DNA of 64,000 nt from Spongilla lacustris (GCA_949361645.1 OX442415.1:29539128-29603127), one strand, 5' to 3'; shown: positions 1 to 11,580, counted from the first letter of the stretch. Translations and numbers: made by a program. The notes: generated from the letters alone by a model not told the origin.

Positions 1-640
1 ACAAATTGAAAGGTGATGTGGCTACCAGATGGGGATCTACTTATGAAATGGTATCTCGCATTGTAGAGCAACAGCAGGCATTAAGTGCAGTATTGGCAGA
101 GGACAGAAAAAATTGGTGCAAGATGCCATCAAATGCAGAGTTTTCAGTTATGGAGACAGTTGTTGAAGTGCTTAAACCTTTATCGTACCTGACAAATGCT
201 CTATCAGGGGAGAAGGAGGTTACAGCCTCTGCTGTAATTCCTCTATTAAAACATGTATGATCCAAGTGTACTCCTACAGAAGTAACTGGAAGACTAGCAA
301 GGGAGATGCAGAAGAAAATATGGACGGATATGGAACCCCGATATGATTCTCCTGCTGTGTTAACTACATTGTCTATTGCCAGTTTCTTGGATCCAAGATT
401 CAAGGATCAGTACCTGCAAGATAAAGAGGTCACCATAAGGCCAATTAAAGAGGAGTGCATTGGCTGCAGCAGAACATAGTGCAGAAGTTACTGAACTACC
501 TCCACCAAAGCGGCTAAAGGGTCTGGCAGCAGTTCTTAAGTGCATCACTGAGGAAGAAGAATATCTGGTGTACAGCCTACATTTGAACCTGTTGAAATCA
601 TTGCCAGAGAGATACGCTCTTACGTTGATATCCCTGTAGG
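1..640 (+). pseudogene. hAT transposase, 5' part of a disrupted copy
   Basis: The translation reads as the middle of a hAT/ZBED-type transposase: an opening segment with the WGSTYEM motif and, further on, SIASFLDPRFKDQYL, both typical of the RNase H-like core of hAT proteins that cut and paste DNA. The first stretch is open from base 6 to 260, where a TGA interrupts it. The same frame then continues to about 477. A further piece up to base 640 matches bases 10921-10997 nearly base for base. The copy stops at 640 exactly where the 641-8736 insertion begins, and its continuation resumes at 8737. The N-terminus lies outside the window. It is a dead copy, given the internal stops. Confidence 0.85.
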
Positions 641-1189
641 CGTGGCCAGAAATTGCGGACATGAATGATTTGAATTCCGTAATACGCGTAATAAAAAAAT
701 TGTACAGAATGTCTATGGAGAATTTCCAACAATCACTCACACTTTTGTGCGGAAGTCTTCTAGCTACGTTTGTAGACGTTTAAGTGATACAGTGGGTACA
801 ATCGCATACTTTGTATATATTTTGTTCTGTCAAAATGTGCGCGCAGTAAATTCCACACGAGGGTTTGCCTTATTGTATACTTTTCAATGGCTGACTTGAC
901 ATTTACCTCTCTTTTTCATTGTAGGTTTGTCGCGTGGACCATCTACTCTTGTTTGTAGGGTGGCCAACAAAGCTAGAACTATCAGGCTATGTACTTTACC
1001 AACTTTTTTCTACTTTCCATGTGCACACATAATTCCAAATTCAAGTGTATGATCGCTACTACTTCATCAGTACAATTTAGCCTGATGAAGATACTTAATA
1101 ATAAATAGCTACTAGTAATAGATATAAGGTTATACATGTATACATGTATATGTACAGGTACTTGACCATATTCTTGCCGGGATTAGTCA

Positions 1190-1870
1190 CTCACAAAAGG
1201 ATCTCATGCACATACGTGGCATGGCCAGTCATGCGTGACTTGGTTGGGTATGTTCGCTGGATCTCAATATGTACGTTTAGTTACTAGTCCTCTGCCTACT
1301 GAAAACGAGTAAAACCTAAGTGTTACTGTTAGTCTGAAACTAGAGCTCTAGCGCTGCAATTCTGCCGCAGCCCCCCCCCCCCCCCGTATTAGCCTATACG
1401 CGTATACCCCGGTAGCCAGCTGTCATTCCAGCCGGGGCTGAAACTTATCTATGGCTATAAGTGGTTCCAACATGCAAACAGCATATCTTGGGATGTGCTT
1501 AATGTTGGTGGATATCATGCACATACGCGGCATGGCCAGTCATGCGCGACTTGGTTGGGTATGTTCGCTCATTCAATGTACTTAATGTTGGTGGATCTCA
1601 ATATCTATATAAATGTCACACGCTAGTCGTACGTATTGAGATGTGTCTCAAACGAGTAAAACCTAAGTGTTACTGTTAGACTGAAACTAGAGCTCTAGCG
1701 CTGCAATTCTGCCGTAGGCGTAGCCCCCCCCCCCCCCCCCCTACATCCATATTAGCCTACGCGTATACCCCGGTAGCCAGCCGTCATTCCAGCTGCATGG
1801 GCCTGAAACTTATCTATGGCTATAAGTGGTCCCAATGTGCAAGCAGCATATCTTGGGTGTGCTTTGATGG
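1190..1870 (+). repeat. Two tandem copies of a ~310-bp unit
   Basis: Bases about 1200-1500 and 1515-1860 repeat the same order of sequences: a CATGGCCAGTCATGCG segment, an AACGAGTAAAACCTAAGTG segment, a poly-C tract (about 1370-1385 and 1723-1741), then CCCCGGTAGCCAGC and a CTTATCTATGGCTATAAGTG segment. They diverge by point changes and small indels. No coding capacity is apparent. Confidence 0.8.
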
Positions 1871-2269
1871 TTTCCTTTGTGAGCCGGTGCAAACATTTGA
1901 TGAAAGAACACCCCGTATGCATAACAATTAACGTCTATAGGAGCATGACCCATGCACTCTACAATGGTATCCAAACACTAGTGGCGCCATTGTCTCTGAA
2001 TATAGGAAAACAGTAACTGTGTATTGCTGAAGTCAGGGGATACAAATATCTAGTTACATACCCCCGGATCTCCACCCCTCCCCCCAACCATAAGACCTAT
2101 GCACTCTACAATGGTATACTAACACCAGAAGCTGTTATTTACATGTCCCTCAGTACAGAATAATGTGTCTTGGGTGTGTTTGTCAGCTTCATTAATGACT
2201 AATGCCTTTTTAAACATTAGTGTATTGACCACTTGAACGGACCATGCATGCAGACAGATTTTCTAGCGA

Positions 2270-2345
2270 TTAATAAATTACACTATATATATGTATAATT
2301 ATATATATATATAATTATAATTATATCTATATATATATATATATG
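2270..2345. repeat. AT-rich simple repeat upstream of the transposase gene
   Basis: An (AT)n-type stretch lies 70-140 bases before the first ATG of the spliced transposase-like gene. It may be a promoter-proximal AT tract or simply low-complexity sequence; no clear TATA box can be separated from it. Confidence 0.6.
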
Positions 2346-2410
2346 TATTATCGCAAACTGCATTTGCCATGTTTTTGGTTCGTTCTGTTCTTGAGAGTGC
2401 GAGCGTGTGA

Positions 2411-5250
2411 ATGATAGTAAAGATGGAATCATTAGCTCACAGTGCGGAACTAGGTCTCGAGCTCGATGACTCAGGCAAGAGAAGCTACTCGCTGTTAAGA
2501 GATATGCTGCCTCCGCTGGAGACGCTAGTGGTAACAGTTCAAGAGTCTGACGGATCGGATGGTGTTTCTTCGGTATTAATACCTAACCGTTTACTTGAGG
2601 AATGGGCGAACGCTCGGAGTACGGAAACGAACTTTGTAGCGTTAGTCAACGAACGAATCGAGGGAGATGCGATTGCTTTCGATCCTGAGGCGCTGCGTTT
2701 GCAAGCACAATTATACAATCGATCACTTGCTACGTGCTCTAAATTGCGAAAAGCAAGAGGTCGAAAGAGAGAGGAGTTACTACTTGGCTCCACGAAGATA
2801 GTAATACAAAGGGGGGAAGTTATGTCTGCAAACCAACTGCAGATGGAGCGGGACGAAGCAAACGTTCTACTAGCAGAAGCTGATTCAGTTATAGAGGAGC
2901 TTTTAGTTCAAATGCAAGATATGCGAGAGGAATTAGCTGGAGCGCATGAATTATTCACCTCGCAGAATTCACAGCACGGAAGCAAAATTGATGACGTAAG
3001 CAGCAGGCACGCTAGAAGGAAGATATGTGAAGTCGAAGAGAGTGCACGTGAAGCATTGCAATATCTGCCGTCATATGGGCTAATTGCAGAGTCTCTGAAA
3101 GTCCATACAAGTGCCGGCAAAAGTATCAGCATAGTGCTGTCCCCAGATGCAGAAGGTGTCAATACCCAGGACAGCTGCTCCAATCTGCGGGTTTTTGTAT
3201 CTCCTGGATAAGTTTGGGGTTAGCGACAGCTTTTACCACGAACTGTGTATGATTTTTTCAGACTTACCTAGGAGTCATGGTATATAAAAAGCACGAATCG
3301 AGCTTAATAGGTCCATGACACTTCATCGTATTGATGGGTTTGAAGGAGCTTATCGACCATTTGAAGAGATTTTATGCGAACAAATATCAAGAATGGTAAG
3401 CCCGTTTTATTTGCACGTGTATTTTTATTCTTAACATCACAGATATCAGATGACTCAACAGTGTTTGCGCCTAACCGCAAAATTACAGTTAGGATTTCTG
3501 GTGACGGTGCCAAGTTTTCGAGGAGTTCAAGTTTCACGCTCTTATCCTACGCTATTCTGGTTCCATCAGGGCGATATCTAATTGGACCAGGTAGGTATAG
3601 CATATATAACTATTAAAGAGCAACTATATGTATTAAATATGTAGGCAACCACACCGTTGCAGTAGTGAAAGGAGGTGAAGATTATGATACTATCTCACAA
3701 GCATTTGCTGCAACCTTTGCTGAGATTAACCACCTTCAGCATATGGGATATGTCACTGTGAATGGCGTTCGCTTTCAAATTGAACTCTTTATGTCTTCAG
3801 ACATGAAGGTGCGTATATATTAACATACATGTTGTAAACTGAAATCATGATAAGTGCATATTTCATAAAGTTCATGCTTATGGTCCTTGGTCTTAATGGA
3901 GCTAACTCTACATATGCTTGTCCATTCTGTGAAGTTCATCGTGATCACAGGTTAAATATGCCATTCACTGCACACCGCAAAGTGTATCGGCAGTATAAAG
4001 GGATGTTATTTTATCAACTATAGGTGGAATATGGCAAAGCCGGAAACAGAGTACATAAACACGGTTGCTCGTACAATTGCTACCCTAAAGTAAGAAGAAT
4101 AAATGCTTGCATCAGTGTATACACATGCATAACATGCATATACATGTAGACAAGATAACATGCACAGTGCATGTCTTGTATATGCCGCAGTCGAGGCTTT
4201 GCTACCAATGGCAGGACTGCAGCAGAGCATAAGGGGTCAATACATTGTCCACTCATCAATATACCACTGGATCATATAATTGTCGATGAACTACACTTTT
4301 TCCTGAGAGTTTTTGATGTTTTGCTAAGGAACCTTATTCTGTTAGCAACATTAAAAGACAAGGAACTTCGAGGGAGAAATGGCACGCATTTACAGAACCT
4401 GGTGAATATGATTAAAAGTTGTGGGGTTAGTTTTGAAGTTTGGGAGTCAGAGACAAGTACTGGATGTCACGAGTGGACATCCTTAACAGGTGAAAGTAAA
4501 AAGAAGGTTCTGAAGGTACTAAGCCTATCAGTATATACACGGATTGCCAAATTTTGCATTTCTCTGTCCCCACAACTTCTTCCTCCCAAGATGAAAGATA
4601 TCCCTCTACCAAGTGACCTGCTGCCTAAAGTAGTTAAGCTGTGGAAGGTATCATGCGCATACAAAATGGCAACTTTATTCATATACTAATATATTACTAA
4701 GGATTTTGATGACCTCTACACTATGATTTCTTGTGCATCACCACCTCCAAATGCTGCAGATGTTATCCATCAAAAGGTACATACATGCAGTGTAGTATTT
4801 AATATTATATACAAGTGTCTTGTATGATACATGCATACTGCATGTATACAGGCCAAGCAATGGATAGATCTGTTCCTTAGTATCAAAGAAGAAGGCCACC
4901 AAAGAAAATATGTAACTCCGTATATGCATGTGATGGTATATCATACCCCAAACGTTATACGTCAGTATGGAAACTTGAAACAGTTCTCCTGTCAAGGTTT
5001 GTACATCAAACATCTACATGTGCAGTTTACCATCCAATACTATTCAGGAGTGGAGAAGCACAACGATGATGCAAGAAGATACTACTTTTCCAGTCAGCGA
5101 TGGGATGCCCCAGCTGACATCATGATGACGGAGTACAGGCTGGAGTTACTGCAGGAGTATGCTAGAGAGAAGAGGGCATATACCAAAAGAAAACCTGCAT
5201 ATTGGCATGAAGGTGGAATTGAAGCTTCCAGAGCTGAACGTCGTGAATAG
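2411..5250 (+). CDS. Spliced DDE-type transposase-like gene (probably inactivated)
   Basis: Proposed exons by GT-AG sites and frame: 2411-~3190, ~3192-3395, 3443-3590, 3645-3808, 3871-3950, 4024-4089, 4191-4515, 4591-4647, 4702-4776, 4852-4996 and 5048-5250. The N-terminal ~260 residues are charged and look coiled-coil. The core carries RISGDGAKFSRSS, then ACPFCEVHRDHR (a CxxC pair), then IIVDELHFFLRVFDVL, then GVEKHNDDARRYYF. I read the D of SGDG, the D of DELH and the E of VEKHND as a candidate DDE triad; this is inference. The family occurs in many cnidarian and sponge sequences as I remember them. Two defects appear: a frame change near 3165-3191 and an in-frame TAA at 3285-3287, unless extra introns remove them. 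Downstream exons are open. Confidence 0.65.
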
Positions 5251-5476
5251 ATGGGCAATATTGGTATTGTTATATGACCAACCAAGTTCAGGAATTGATT
5301 CTCTGGCTAGACCATGCATGCATGCTGTGAATGAGGTGTATAGGTTGTCTGCAATTATGACCTATATACATGTATTGTCTCTCTTGTTCCTCCTTTACTA
5401 TAGATTAATAATAATAATAAAGGAATAAATTAATGGTTAATGTAACTACCTTGCAATCGTTTAACTGAGCGAAGAA

Positions 5477-6106
5477 ATGAGTACGTTCTACCCTGTTGAA
5501 CGTGTGGTTGCTACTCGTAAACAAAAAGTACATTTATGGCTAAATGCTAGCTTTGCATGCATTGAATTCGAACTTTGCACAGGGTCTTGAGTACTTGATA
5601 TTGTGGAAAGGCTATCGCAATGAAAACAGTAGCTGGATTAAAGAAAGCGACCTCAATCTTGCTGCAAAAAGGTACGTAAGTTATAAGTTATACATGTATA
5701 TATTTTTATTTCTCTTTCCAGAAGCTTTCAACACCCCCAACCAGGATGGAGGATTATAGACAACAGTGTGTCATTCCTATTGACCGAAATGGCAAAGAGT
5801 TTAAAGAGTGGCTGCATTCGAAGATGCAAATTCTCTAGTCCTTTTAGAATGGATGTCTTTAAATATTTGTTCGAAGGAAAAGGAGTCTGTCCATCATTTG
5901 GGCAAGGAACGAACAATGAAAAAGAAAACTTTGATGAACGATTCTTCCCATCCAACTGGGATGTGGCATACGATCACCTTGGAGATGGATGCAAGGTTCA
6001 TTATCCAATTCGCATAAGCAGCAAACTTAAATGGTCACCCATTGTATATGAGAAAGAAAACAATGGCGTACTAGTGAAAAAACCAAGAACGTTCCAGAAG
6101 TTATAG
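5477..6106 (+). CDS. Small chromodomain protein encoded by the 8.1 kb element
   Basis: Three exons join in frame: 5477-5527 (donor GTACAT), 5583-5671 (donor GTACGT) and 5722-6106 (acceptor TTTCCAG), giving a predicted 174-aa protein. Residues ~5-45 form a chromodomain: YPVERVVATRKQK, then LEYLILWKGYRNENSSW, then a KESDLN tail, with the aromatic positions Y, W and W expected of a methyl-lysine reader. The remaining ~130 residues contain FPSNWDVAYDHLGDG and many aromatic residues; I do not recognise that part. The gene is open throughout, unlike the transposase-like gene 226 bases upstream on the same strand. A chromodomain in a mobile element could steer insertion to marked chromatin, as in chromoviral integrases; here that is inference. 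ATG 5477 is chosen because it starts the chromodomain frame directly. Confidence 0.72.
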
Positions 6107-6533
6107 TTGTGCATGTAGTAAAAAGGCGTTGCTAGGTGTTTTTGTTTTTGTCTGTACATGTATTAGAGTACAATGTACGATGATGAGTAGTTTGGCCTGC
6201 TAACTTATATGGACTATGTCATTAACAAGAACGGGGAGGGGGATCACAGCACCCCGGAATGTACGTATATAATGTAAGTGTCGCTAAGTGCCAGAAAAAC
6301 AATGCACCAAAAAAAAAAACAGCCTAGTAGCTATGACTTTACGAAGGTGTTCGGCCTCTAGCGAATGGAATTAATTAATACCTAGATTCAAGTTCAACTG
6401 GTTCACACACGGGGCCTCCTACTTATACATGTAGGACGTGTGGTCATCAAGTATATGGGCTCGCTATGCACACCATAGCTTACACACACACAGGTGATCC
6501 ACCATTCAGATGGGTCACTGAGGCGTCGGAACC

Positions 6534-6552
6534 GGGGGGGGGGGGGGGGGGG
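6534..6552. repeat. Poly-G tract
   Basis: A run of ~19 G. It is followed shortly by a shorter C run, so the two ends could pair. Several such tracts occur in the window. Confidence 0.9.
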
Positions 6553-6604
6553 TAGACGTATACTTAGACCCCCCCCAACGTTACTCCTTTAGCTTCACTC
6601 ACCG

Positions 6605-6680
6605 ATATACCTAGTTGGGCGTGGCCCGCCCTTTGCGTATTGGCGGAAGGGCGGGCCTCGCCCAACTACGGTATACGTGC
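6605..6680. repeat. GC-rich hairpin (short inverted repeat)
   Basis: The arm AGTTGGGCGTGGCCCGCCCTT is answered after a ~13-base loop by AAGGGCGGGCCTCGCCCAACT, a ~21-bp stem with one or two mismatches. It is flanked by AT-rich DNA. It could be a tiny MITE, but no target duplication was identified. Confidence 0.8.
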
Positions 6681-6910
6681 GTTACGTACGTACATTAAAC
6701 CGCTACGTGAAAAAAATTAAATTTTAAATATAACTGTATATGCTCTACATGTATTTTGGCCACGAATGAAAGCCGCTCAATATAATTGATTGTATCCGAC
6801 GTCGACTCGTGAAGGACCATCTTTTGCAGTTTGCTTTGTTACCATAGCTGAAAAATGGCAGAATACATTAGGATATCAAAATAGGGATCCTGTGACCCTC
6901 TATCATGTTA

Positions 6911-6914
<4 letters not shown>

Positions 6915-6941
<27 letters not shown>
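6915..6941. repeat. Poly-G tract of 27
   Basis: An uninterrupted run of G. Length in the assembly may be inexact because such tracts slip in sequencing. Confidence 0.9.
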
Positions 6942-8736
6942 TATGGGTATAGATAGTATAGAGTGATATGCAATGAGCTGACTGTGCTGTTCAGTGCTAT
7001 ATACTGTGTGATGGTCCTGACTCATACCCAATGCAGGTACCATGAATACAAGTATATACTGCAAGGTTCTTTACAATGAGCTGCAATGTTTTGAATGCGC
7101 TCTGCATGATGTTACATGCAGGAGTTCATAATGTTTGCCTTTAAAAATACACTGGCCAGTTAACTGTAAATGAGTGTGATAAAATGGTGCATTCCTACAG
7201 ATAATCATGTAGTGGGCTTTATGTGTACTACATGCATGTATCCACCTCATCCCAGCTGATCAATGTGAAAGCAGTTCAGGAATTGATTCTCTGGCTAGAC
7301 CAGGCTTTTATTAAGGTCTATAGGTTGTCTGCACTTATGACCTATATATTGTCTCTCTTGCTACTCCTGTAGTATAGATGTTTTGAATGAGCTCTGCATG
7401 ATGTTACCTGCAGCAATTCATAAAGTTTGCCTTCAAACATCCACTGGCCTATGAATGTGATAAAATGGTGCATTCGAACAGATAATCACGTACATGTAGC
7501 GGTATAGCAACCACAAGAGTTATTTCAGGGTTTTACATGTAGCCGATTGTATATGTGATATGACGATTTCATAAATGTATTTTGTATACTTTAGAAATCA
7601 TAAAATGTACATCTCCTTGCAATCACACATGTTACATAACTTGTAGATGGTTATAGCTATGGACTTCCTACTTTCACCGCATCATACTACACCTTTTCTG
7701 TATGGTAAAATGTACATCATGGGATCTTGCTTTTACTTCGTGTTTGTATCCCCGAATCCCGAGATTATCAAAACCCACTAAACTTTGTGCAGGACTATTG
7801 CTTTACTGGTGATATGACCATGCTAATTGCACCAGCACATTAAAAATGACAGATGGGTAAATAATCGTATACAACAAAAATTTCTCCATGTGCTGTTCGA
7901 TAGCTTCGAACGCTTTGGCTTAACTCACGCCAACAAAATGGTAAAACACCACTACTATTCTCATTCCCGCCTGATGTAGCGACACCTCGCGTTAAAATAC
8001 TCAATAGGTTATCATGATTATAGTTCTACTATTGTGTCGTGTGAGAATGCACGAAATTACTTGGTATGGTCTAGATACAAATAAAACGCTCAACTAAATT
8101 TGCGCATTAGCATGTAGGATTTAGTTTTGATACTATTTTGGCAACAAAAAACCATGCCAGGACCTGTTGTTATTATACACTAGTCTGGCACGCCAAATTT
8201 ATAATTTGCACACTTGTGCTGCATCAATCCACTAAGCATGGGCGTACCGTAGTAGTATCGTGAAGACTCGTTTTTCCCGTTGCTAAAACGGAGGTTCGGC
8301 ACACTATATTGTAGTGTAACTATTTTAATGTTCTCATTAGTAGATGATTTTAGCAAGACTTGTGAGCCGAAGTCTCGTGAGCACACGACACATCAATATT
8401 AAACGATGACGCAAGGTATTACATAATGACATACATTTATGAATAAATCAAGCTTGGTTGTAATTAATTAATTTGTCTTGAATTTTAGTTAATGGATGCT
8501 TAATGTTCTTTTAATGATACTCGTATATTATAATCAGACCAATTTTTAGCGAATACTAAACCTGTTTTGAATTCAATTTAAAATAAATAAATAGTTAATT
8601 GATTTGAATTAATAATTTCTTGTTGTGAAACATGATAAATCCTAAAAAAAGGTGGCAAATTTATTGGTGAAATCAGAATTCTCAAATCTCTATCACAACC
8701 TTACACATTCACTCATGTCCTCAATTTCTAGCCATG

Positions 8737-9107
8737 GTTCACATGACACAGATCCCCTTGCTTGGTGGAAGGTAGAAGAAAAGCGCTTTCTTCAATAGCT
8801 AAGAAATATCTTTGCATTTGTGGCACCAGTGTTCCTTCGGAAAGAATTTTCAGCACTGCCGGACACATTTCTGGTGACAGAAGCCGACTTTTGCCCAAAA
8901 ATGTCGACAAACTAGTTTTCTTGGCCAAGAATATGTCATTAGAACACCTGTTAATGTTATTTTGACCTTATTGTTAGTGCTTGGCAGTGATTGCAATGTT
9001 ACATGCATCATTAAATTGCATAAGAAGTGATCAATTTTGGCAATAATCGTCAAAATCGTCCTATAATAAGGTCACAATAATCGAATGCCATTATATTGAT
9101 ATCGCCC
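8737..9107 (+). pseudogene. hAT transposase C-terminal dimerisation region and 3' end
   Basis: This continues the hAT copy of bases 1-640 after the 8.1 kb insertion. A DPLAWWK motif in one frame is followed, after a frame change, by [33 protein letters not shown] and [12 protein letters not shown], the hallmark of the hAT C-terminal dimerisation domain. After the stop at about 8965 comes ~140 bases of AT-rich 3' sequence ending with GATATCGCCCAATA, probably the 3' terminal region of the element. It abuts a Mutator-like gene fragment, so the hAT had inserted into that gene. Nearly identical sequence recurs at 10985-11373. Confidence 0.85.
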
Positions 9108-9625
9108 AATACTACTGGCCTCATGTATTTTAGTGTTTTATCAAAAGCCTTACTTGAGAACAACACTGAGCCCTAATCCTGCAGCCATCACCATCTGAAA
9201 TGAAGGCCACTTGTAATGCTATGTTAACAATACTACAAAACCAGATCATCATGGCTAGGGGGAACTTTTGAATGCAAGTGTACGTTTATTGCACTTAGAA
9301 CACCGGTATACAATTTCAAATGGCACCACCCAAATGTGCCCTGGTGACACAGAAGTTAGTTAGTTAAATAGATATGAATACAATTCAGCATTTAATCTGT
9401 TGATAATTTCAAGCTCATCGTCATTTGAATAAATGAAATATCAATAGGTAAATGAAGTTAGAAGTGTCCTTGTGTTCTCATGATCAGTCCTCATCGCTAT
9501 CTGTATTTCGTGGAACATAGCTGTATACTAAGACGCTGATATTTGCCCTGGCAGTTACGATTATCTGCTCTATCAACGCATCACTTGAAACGTCCTCCAT
9601 TTACATGATCTTAATGTAGCATGTA
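9108..9625 (-). pseudogene. Mutator-like transposase fragment 1
   Basis: The minus strand matches the N-terminal third of the gene at 14431-16740. Segments equivalent to 16180-16435 and 16436-16560 are recognisable, including the region that encodes AAGLGLSVVSSKAFDKTLKY. Between them is a non-matching stretch (about 9350-9530), so this copy is rearranged. It is too broken to be functional. Its left edge is the hAT 3' end. Confidence 0.8.
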
Positions 9626-9814
9626 TTATCGACCTTACATAGGATATACTACCAAAATGATATATTAGGCGCATATTTCACAAAAGAATTTACAATGGAT
9701 TTCTCTATAGAATCAATTTTGAGAATTCACGTGTGAATACAGCACCATCATCTGTAGATTCATTCCTTCCTTTACCAATGAATCATGTATCTCAAAAAGC
9801 CAACCATCTACGGC

Positions 9815-10190
9815 ATGAATGAGCTTCAGTATTTCCGCCTTTCTGATGGTTGTATTTGTCATTTGTTGTTTTGCGCTGCTCGTCAGAAAGGCTGTGTCTT
9901 AACGTCACCAACATCTTATCACACTTGTCACATAGGTCATTTCTTCTTTTGCCTTACTACAAATACTATTCAAATGGCTACTTACTATTGGCCTCATGTA
10001 TTTAGTGTTTTATCAAAAGTCTTACTTGAAACAACACTGAGCCCTAATCCTGCAGACATCACCATCTGGTATTTACGGTACATTAGGCCAGCAGAAATGA
10101 AGGCCATTTGTAATGCTATGTTAACAATACTACAAAACCAGATCATCATAGCTAGGGGGAACTTTTGAATGTAAGTGTACGTTTATTGGA
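9815..10190 (-). pseudogene. Mutator-like transposase fragment 2
   Basis: Minus-strand sequence matches the same part of the Mutator-like gene at 16120-16370 (TACTACAAATACTATTCAA, GGCCTCATGTATTT and ACAACACTGAGCCCTAATCC are shared). Here the junction that the hAT interrupts elsewhere is intact, reading GGCTACTTACTATTGGCCTC. This copy therefore preserves the pre-insertion state. Confidence 0.8.
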
Positions 10191-10900
10191 TCTTGCAAGC
10201 TATTAAGTGAAGACGTCACTCTGAAAATGGTGACTATAAATCAGCTGTGCGCATGCTAAAAGGCACATACTAATTAATCTGTGGACACCCAGAATATGCA
10301 GTCATGCCCTTATGCTCGGGGCGGCCACTAGCACATGCATGCCATGTAGGTGACATTAATCTGAAGACTTTTAAAAATCAAATCGCACGCATAAGCCGAT
10401 TGGGAGCAATATATTCGTTCGTATGTTGTACGGTGATATCCGGCTAGAGCATAGACCAATTTAGTCGGTTGCAGTTACCTTCGATGCTAATGGCAGCATA
10501 TGTTTATTTAGCAGGTGCCACCACAACCCACGTGAAGGTAAACTTGTATATCTTGTACCTCCCTATCTGCTCGGTTCCCATGATTTTATACTTTTCAAGT
10601 TTCAACTTTTCCTCTTCCAGTTTTTCACCCATCGTAAATTTGCTGCAATAAAGGAGGTTGCTGGTGCTTGGTCTCAAATTGCTTGTGGCAATCAGGGCAA
10701 ATATACTGAGAACGGGTAAGACCAAGTGATGGATGCTCGAGTAGCTATAGGTGCAGACGAGACACTGCCAACTCGTGGTTCCACGATGCATGGCAAGATG
10801 ATGTCCTCAATGAAGTTCATGATGAAGGTGCAATGGTTGGACACTTAGTTTACTGGTACTGCCATTGGCAGTCCGTTCGGGAGTGGTGTTACTGTGTTAG
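10191..10900. other. Unassigned sequence
   Basis: No gene or repeat recognised. Open frames are short and lack motifs. The segment separates Mutator-like fragment 2 from a second hAT/Mutator chimera. Confidence 0.4.
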
Positions 10901-10904
10901 TTGT

Positions 10905-11373
10905 TGATGTAAGAAGAACATCTGGTGTACAGCCTACATTTGAACCTGCTGAAATCATTGGCAGAGAGATACGCTCTTACCTTGATATCCCTGTAGGTTC
11001 ACATGACACAGATCCCCTTGCTTGATGGAAGGTAGAGGAAAAGCGCTTTCTTCAATAGCTAAGAAATATCTTTGCATTTGTGGCACCAGTGTTCCTTCGG
11101 AAAGAATTTTCAGCACTGCCAGACACATTTCTGGTGACAGAAGCCGACTTTCGCCCAAAAATGTCAACAAACTAGTTTTCTTGGCCAAGAATATGTCATA
11201 AGAACACCTGTTAATGTTATTTTGACCTTATTGTTAGTGCTTGGCAGTGATTGCAATGTTACATGCATCATTAAATTGCATAAGAAGTGATCAATTTTGG
11301 CAATAATCGTCAAAATCGTCCTATAATAAGGTCACAATAATCGAATGCCATTATATTGATATCGCCCAATACT
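10905..11373 (+). pseudogene. Second hAT C-terminal copy
   Basis: It matches 560-640 joined directly to 8737-9107, so it shows the hAT sequence without the 8.1 kb insertion. The dimerisation-domain motifs ([19 protein letters not shown]) are recognisable, with the same frame break after DPLA. The 3' AT-rich part and the GATATCGCCCAATA end are the same. It is 5' truncated at about 10905. Confidence 0.85.
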
Positions 11374-11580
11374 ACTGGCCTCATGTATTTTAGTGTTTTA
11401 TCAAAAGCCTTACTTGACACAACACTGAGCCCTAATCCTGCAGCTATCACCATCTGGTATTTGCGGTACATTAGGCCAGCTGAATTGAAGGCCACTTGTA
11501 ATGCTACGCCAATAATACTGCAAGACAGATCATCATGGCTACGGAGAATTTATATAAGTGTATGCTTATTGCACTTAACC
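11374..11580 (-). pseudogene. Mutator-like transposase fragment 3
   Basis: The minus strand encodes GLMYRKYQMVIAAGLGLSVV followed by SSKAFDKTLKYMRPVV, nearly the same peptide as in the long copy at 16740. It abuts the hAT 3' end at the same base as fragment 1, so the hAT-Mutator junction was duplicated as a unit (8737-9290 and 10985-11575). Confidence 0.85.

Larger units (their letters stand above)
6107..8735. other. Non-coding right half of the 8.1 kb element
   Basis: No convincing gene. Apart from the hairpin and G tracts above, two related segments are seen: 7080-7225 and 7380-7500 both contain the order TTTTGAATG, CTCTGCATGATGTTAC and AAAATGGTGCATTC, so an internal duplication is present. 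Bases 5281-5405 and 7277-7375 share GGAATTGATTCTCTGGCTAG and TATAGGTTGTCTGCA, a further duplication of the region after the transposase stop codon. Bases 7660-7725 weakly resemble the internal part of the GGGACAG-type TIRs described at 31829. Confidence 0.6.
641..8736 (+). mobile_element. ~8.1 kb DNA transposon inserted in the hAT gene
   Basis: The left boundary reads CGTGGCCAGAAATTGCGGAC and the right boundary, reverse-complemented, reads CATGGCTAGAAATTGAGGAC. The match goes on for about eight more bases, giving imperfect ~28-bp terminal inverted repeats. The flanks join seamlessly when compared with the uninterrupted hAT copy at 10985, where CCCTGTAGG runs straight into TTCACATGAC. Only one or two G bases could be a target duplication, so the TSD is not diagnostic. 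Inside are two spliced genes on the plus strand (2411-5250 and 5477-6106) and much non-coding sequence. I infer a single DNA transposon whose transposase is the first gene. The superfamily is not assigned with confidence. Confidence 0.7.
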
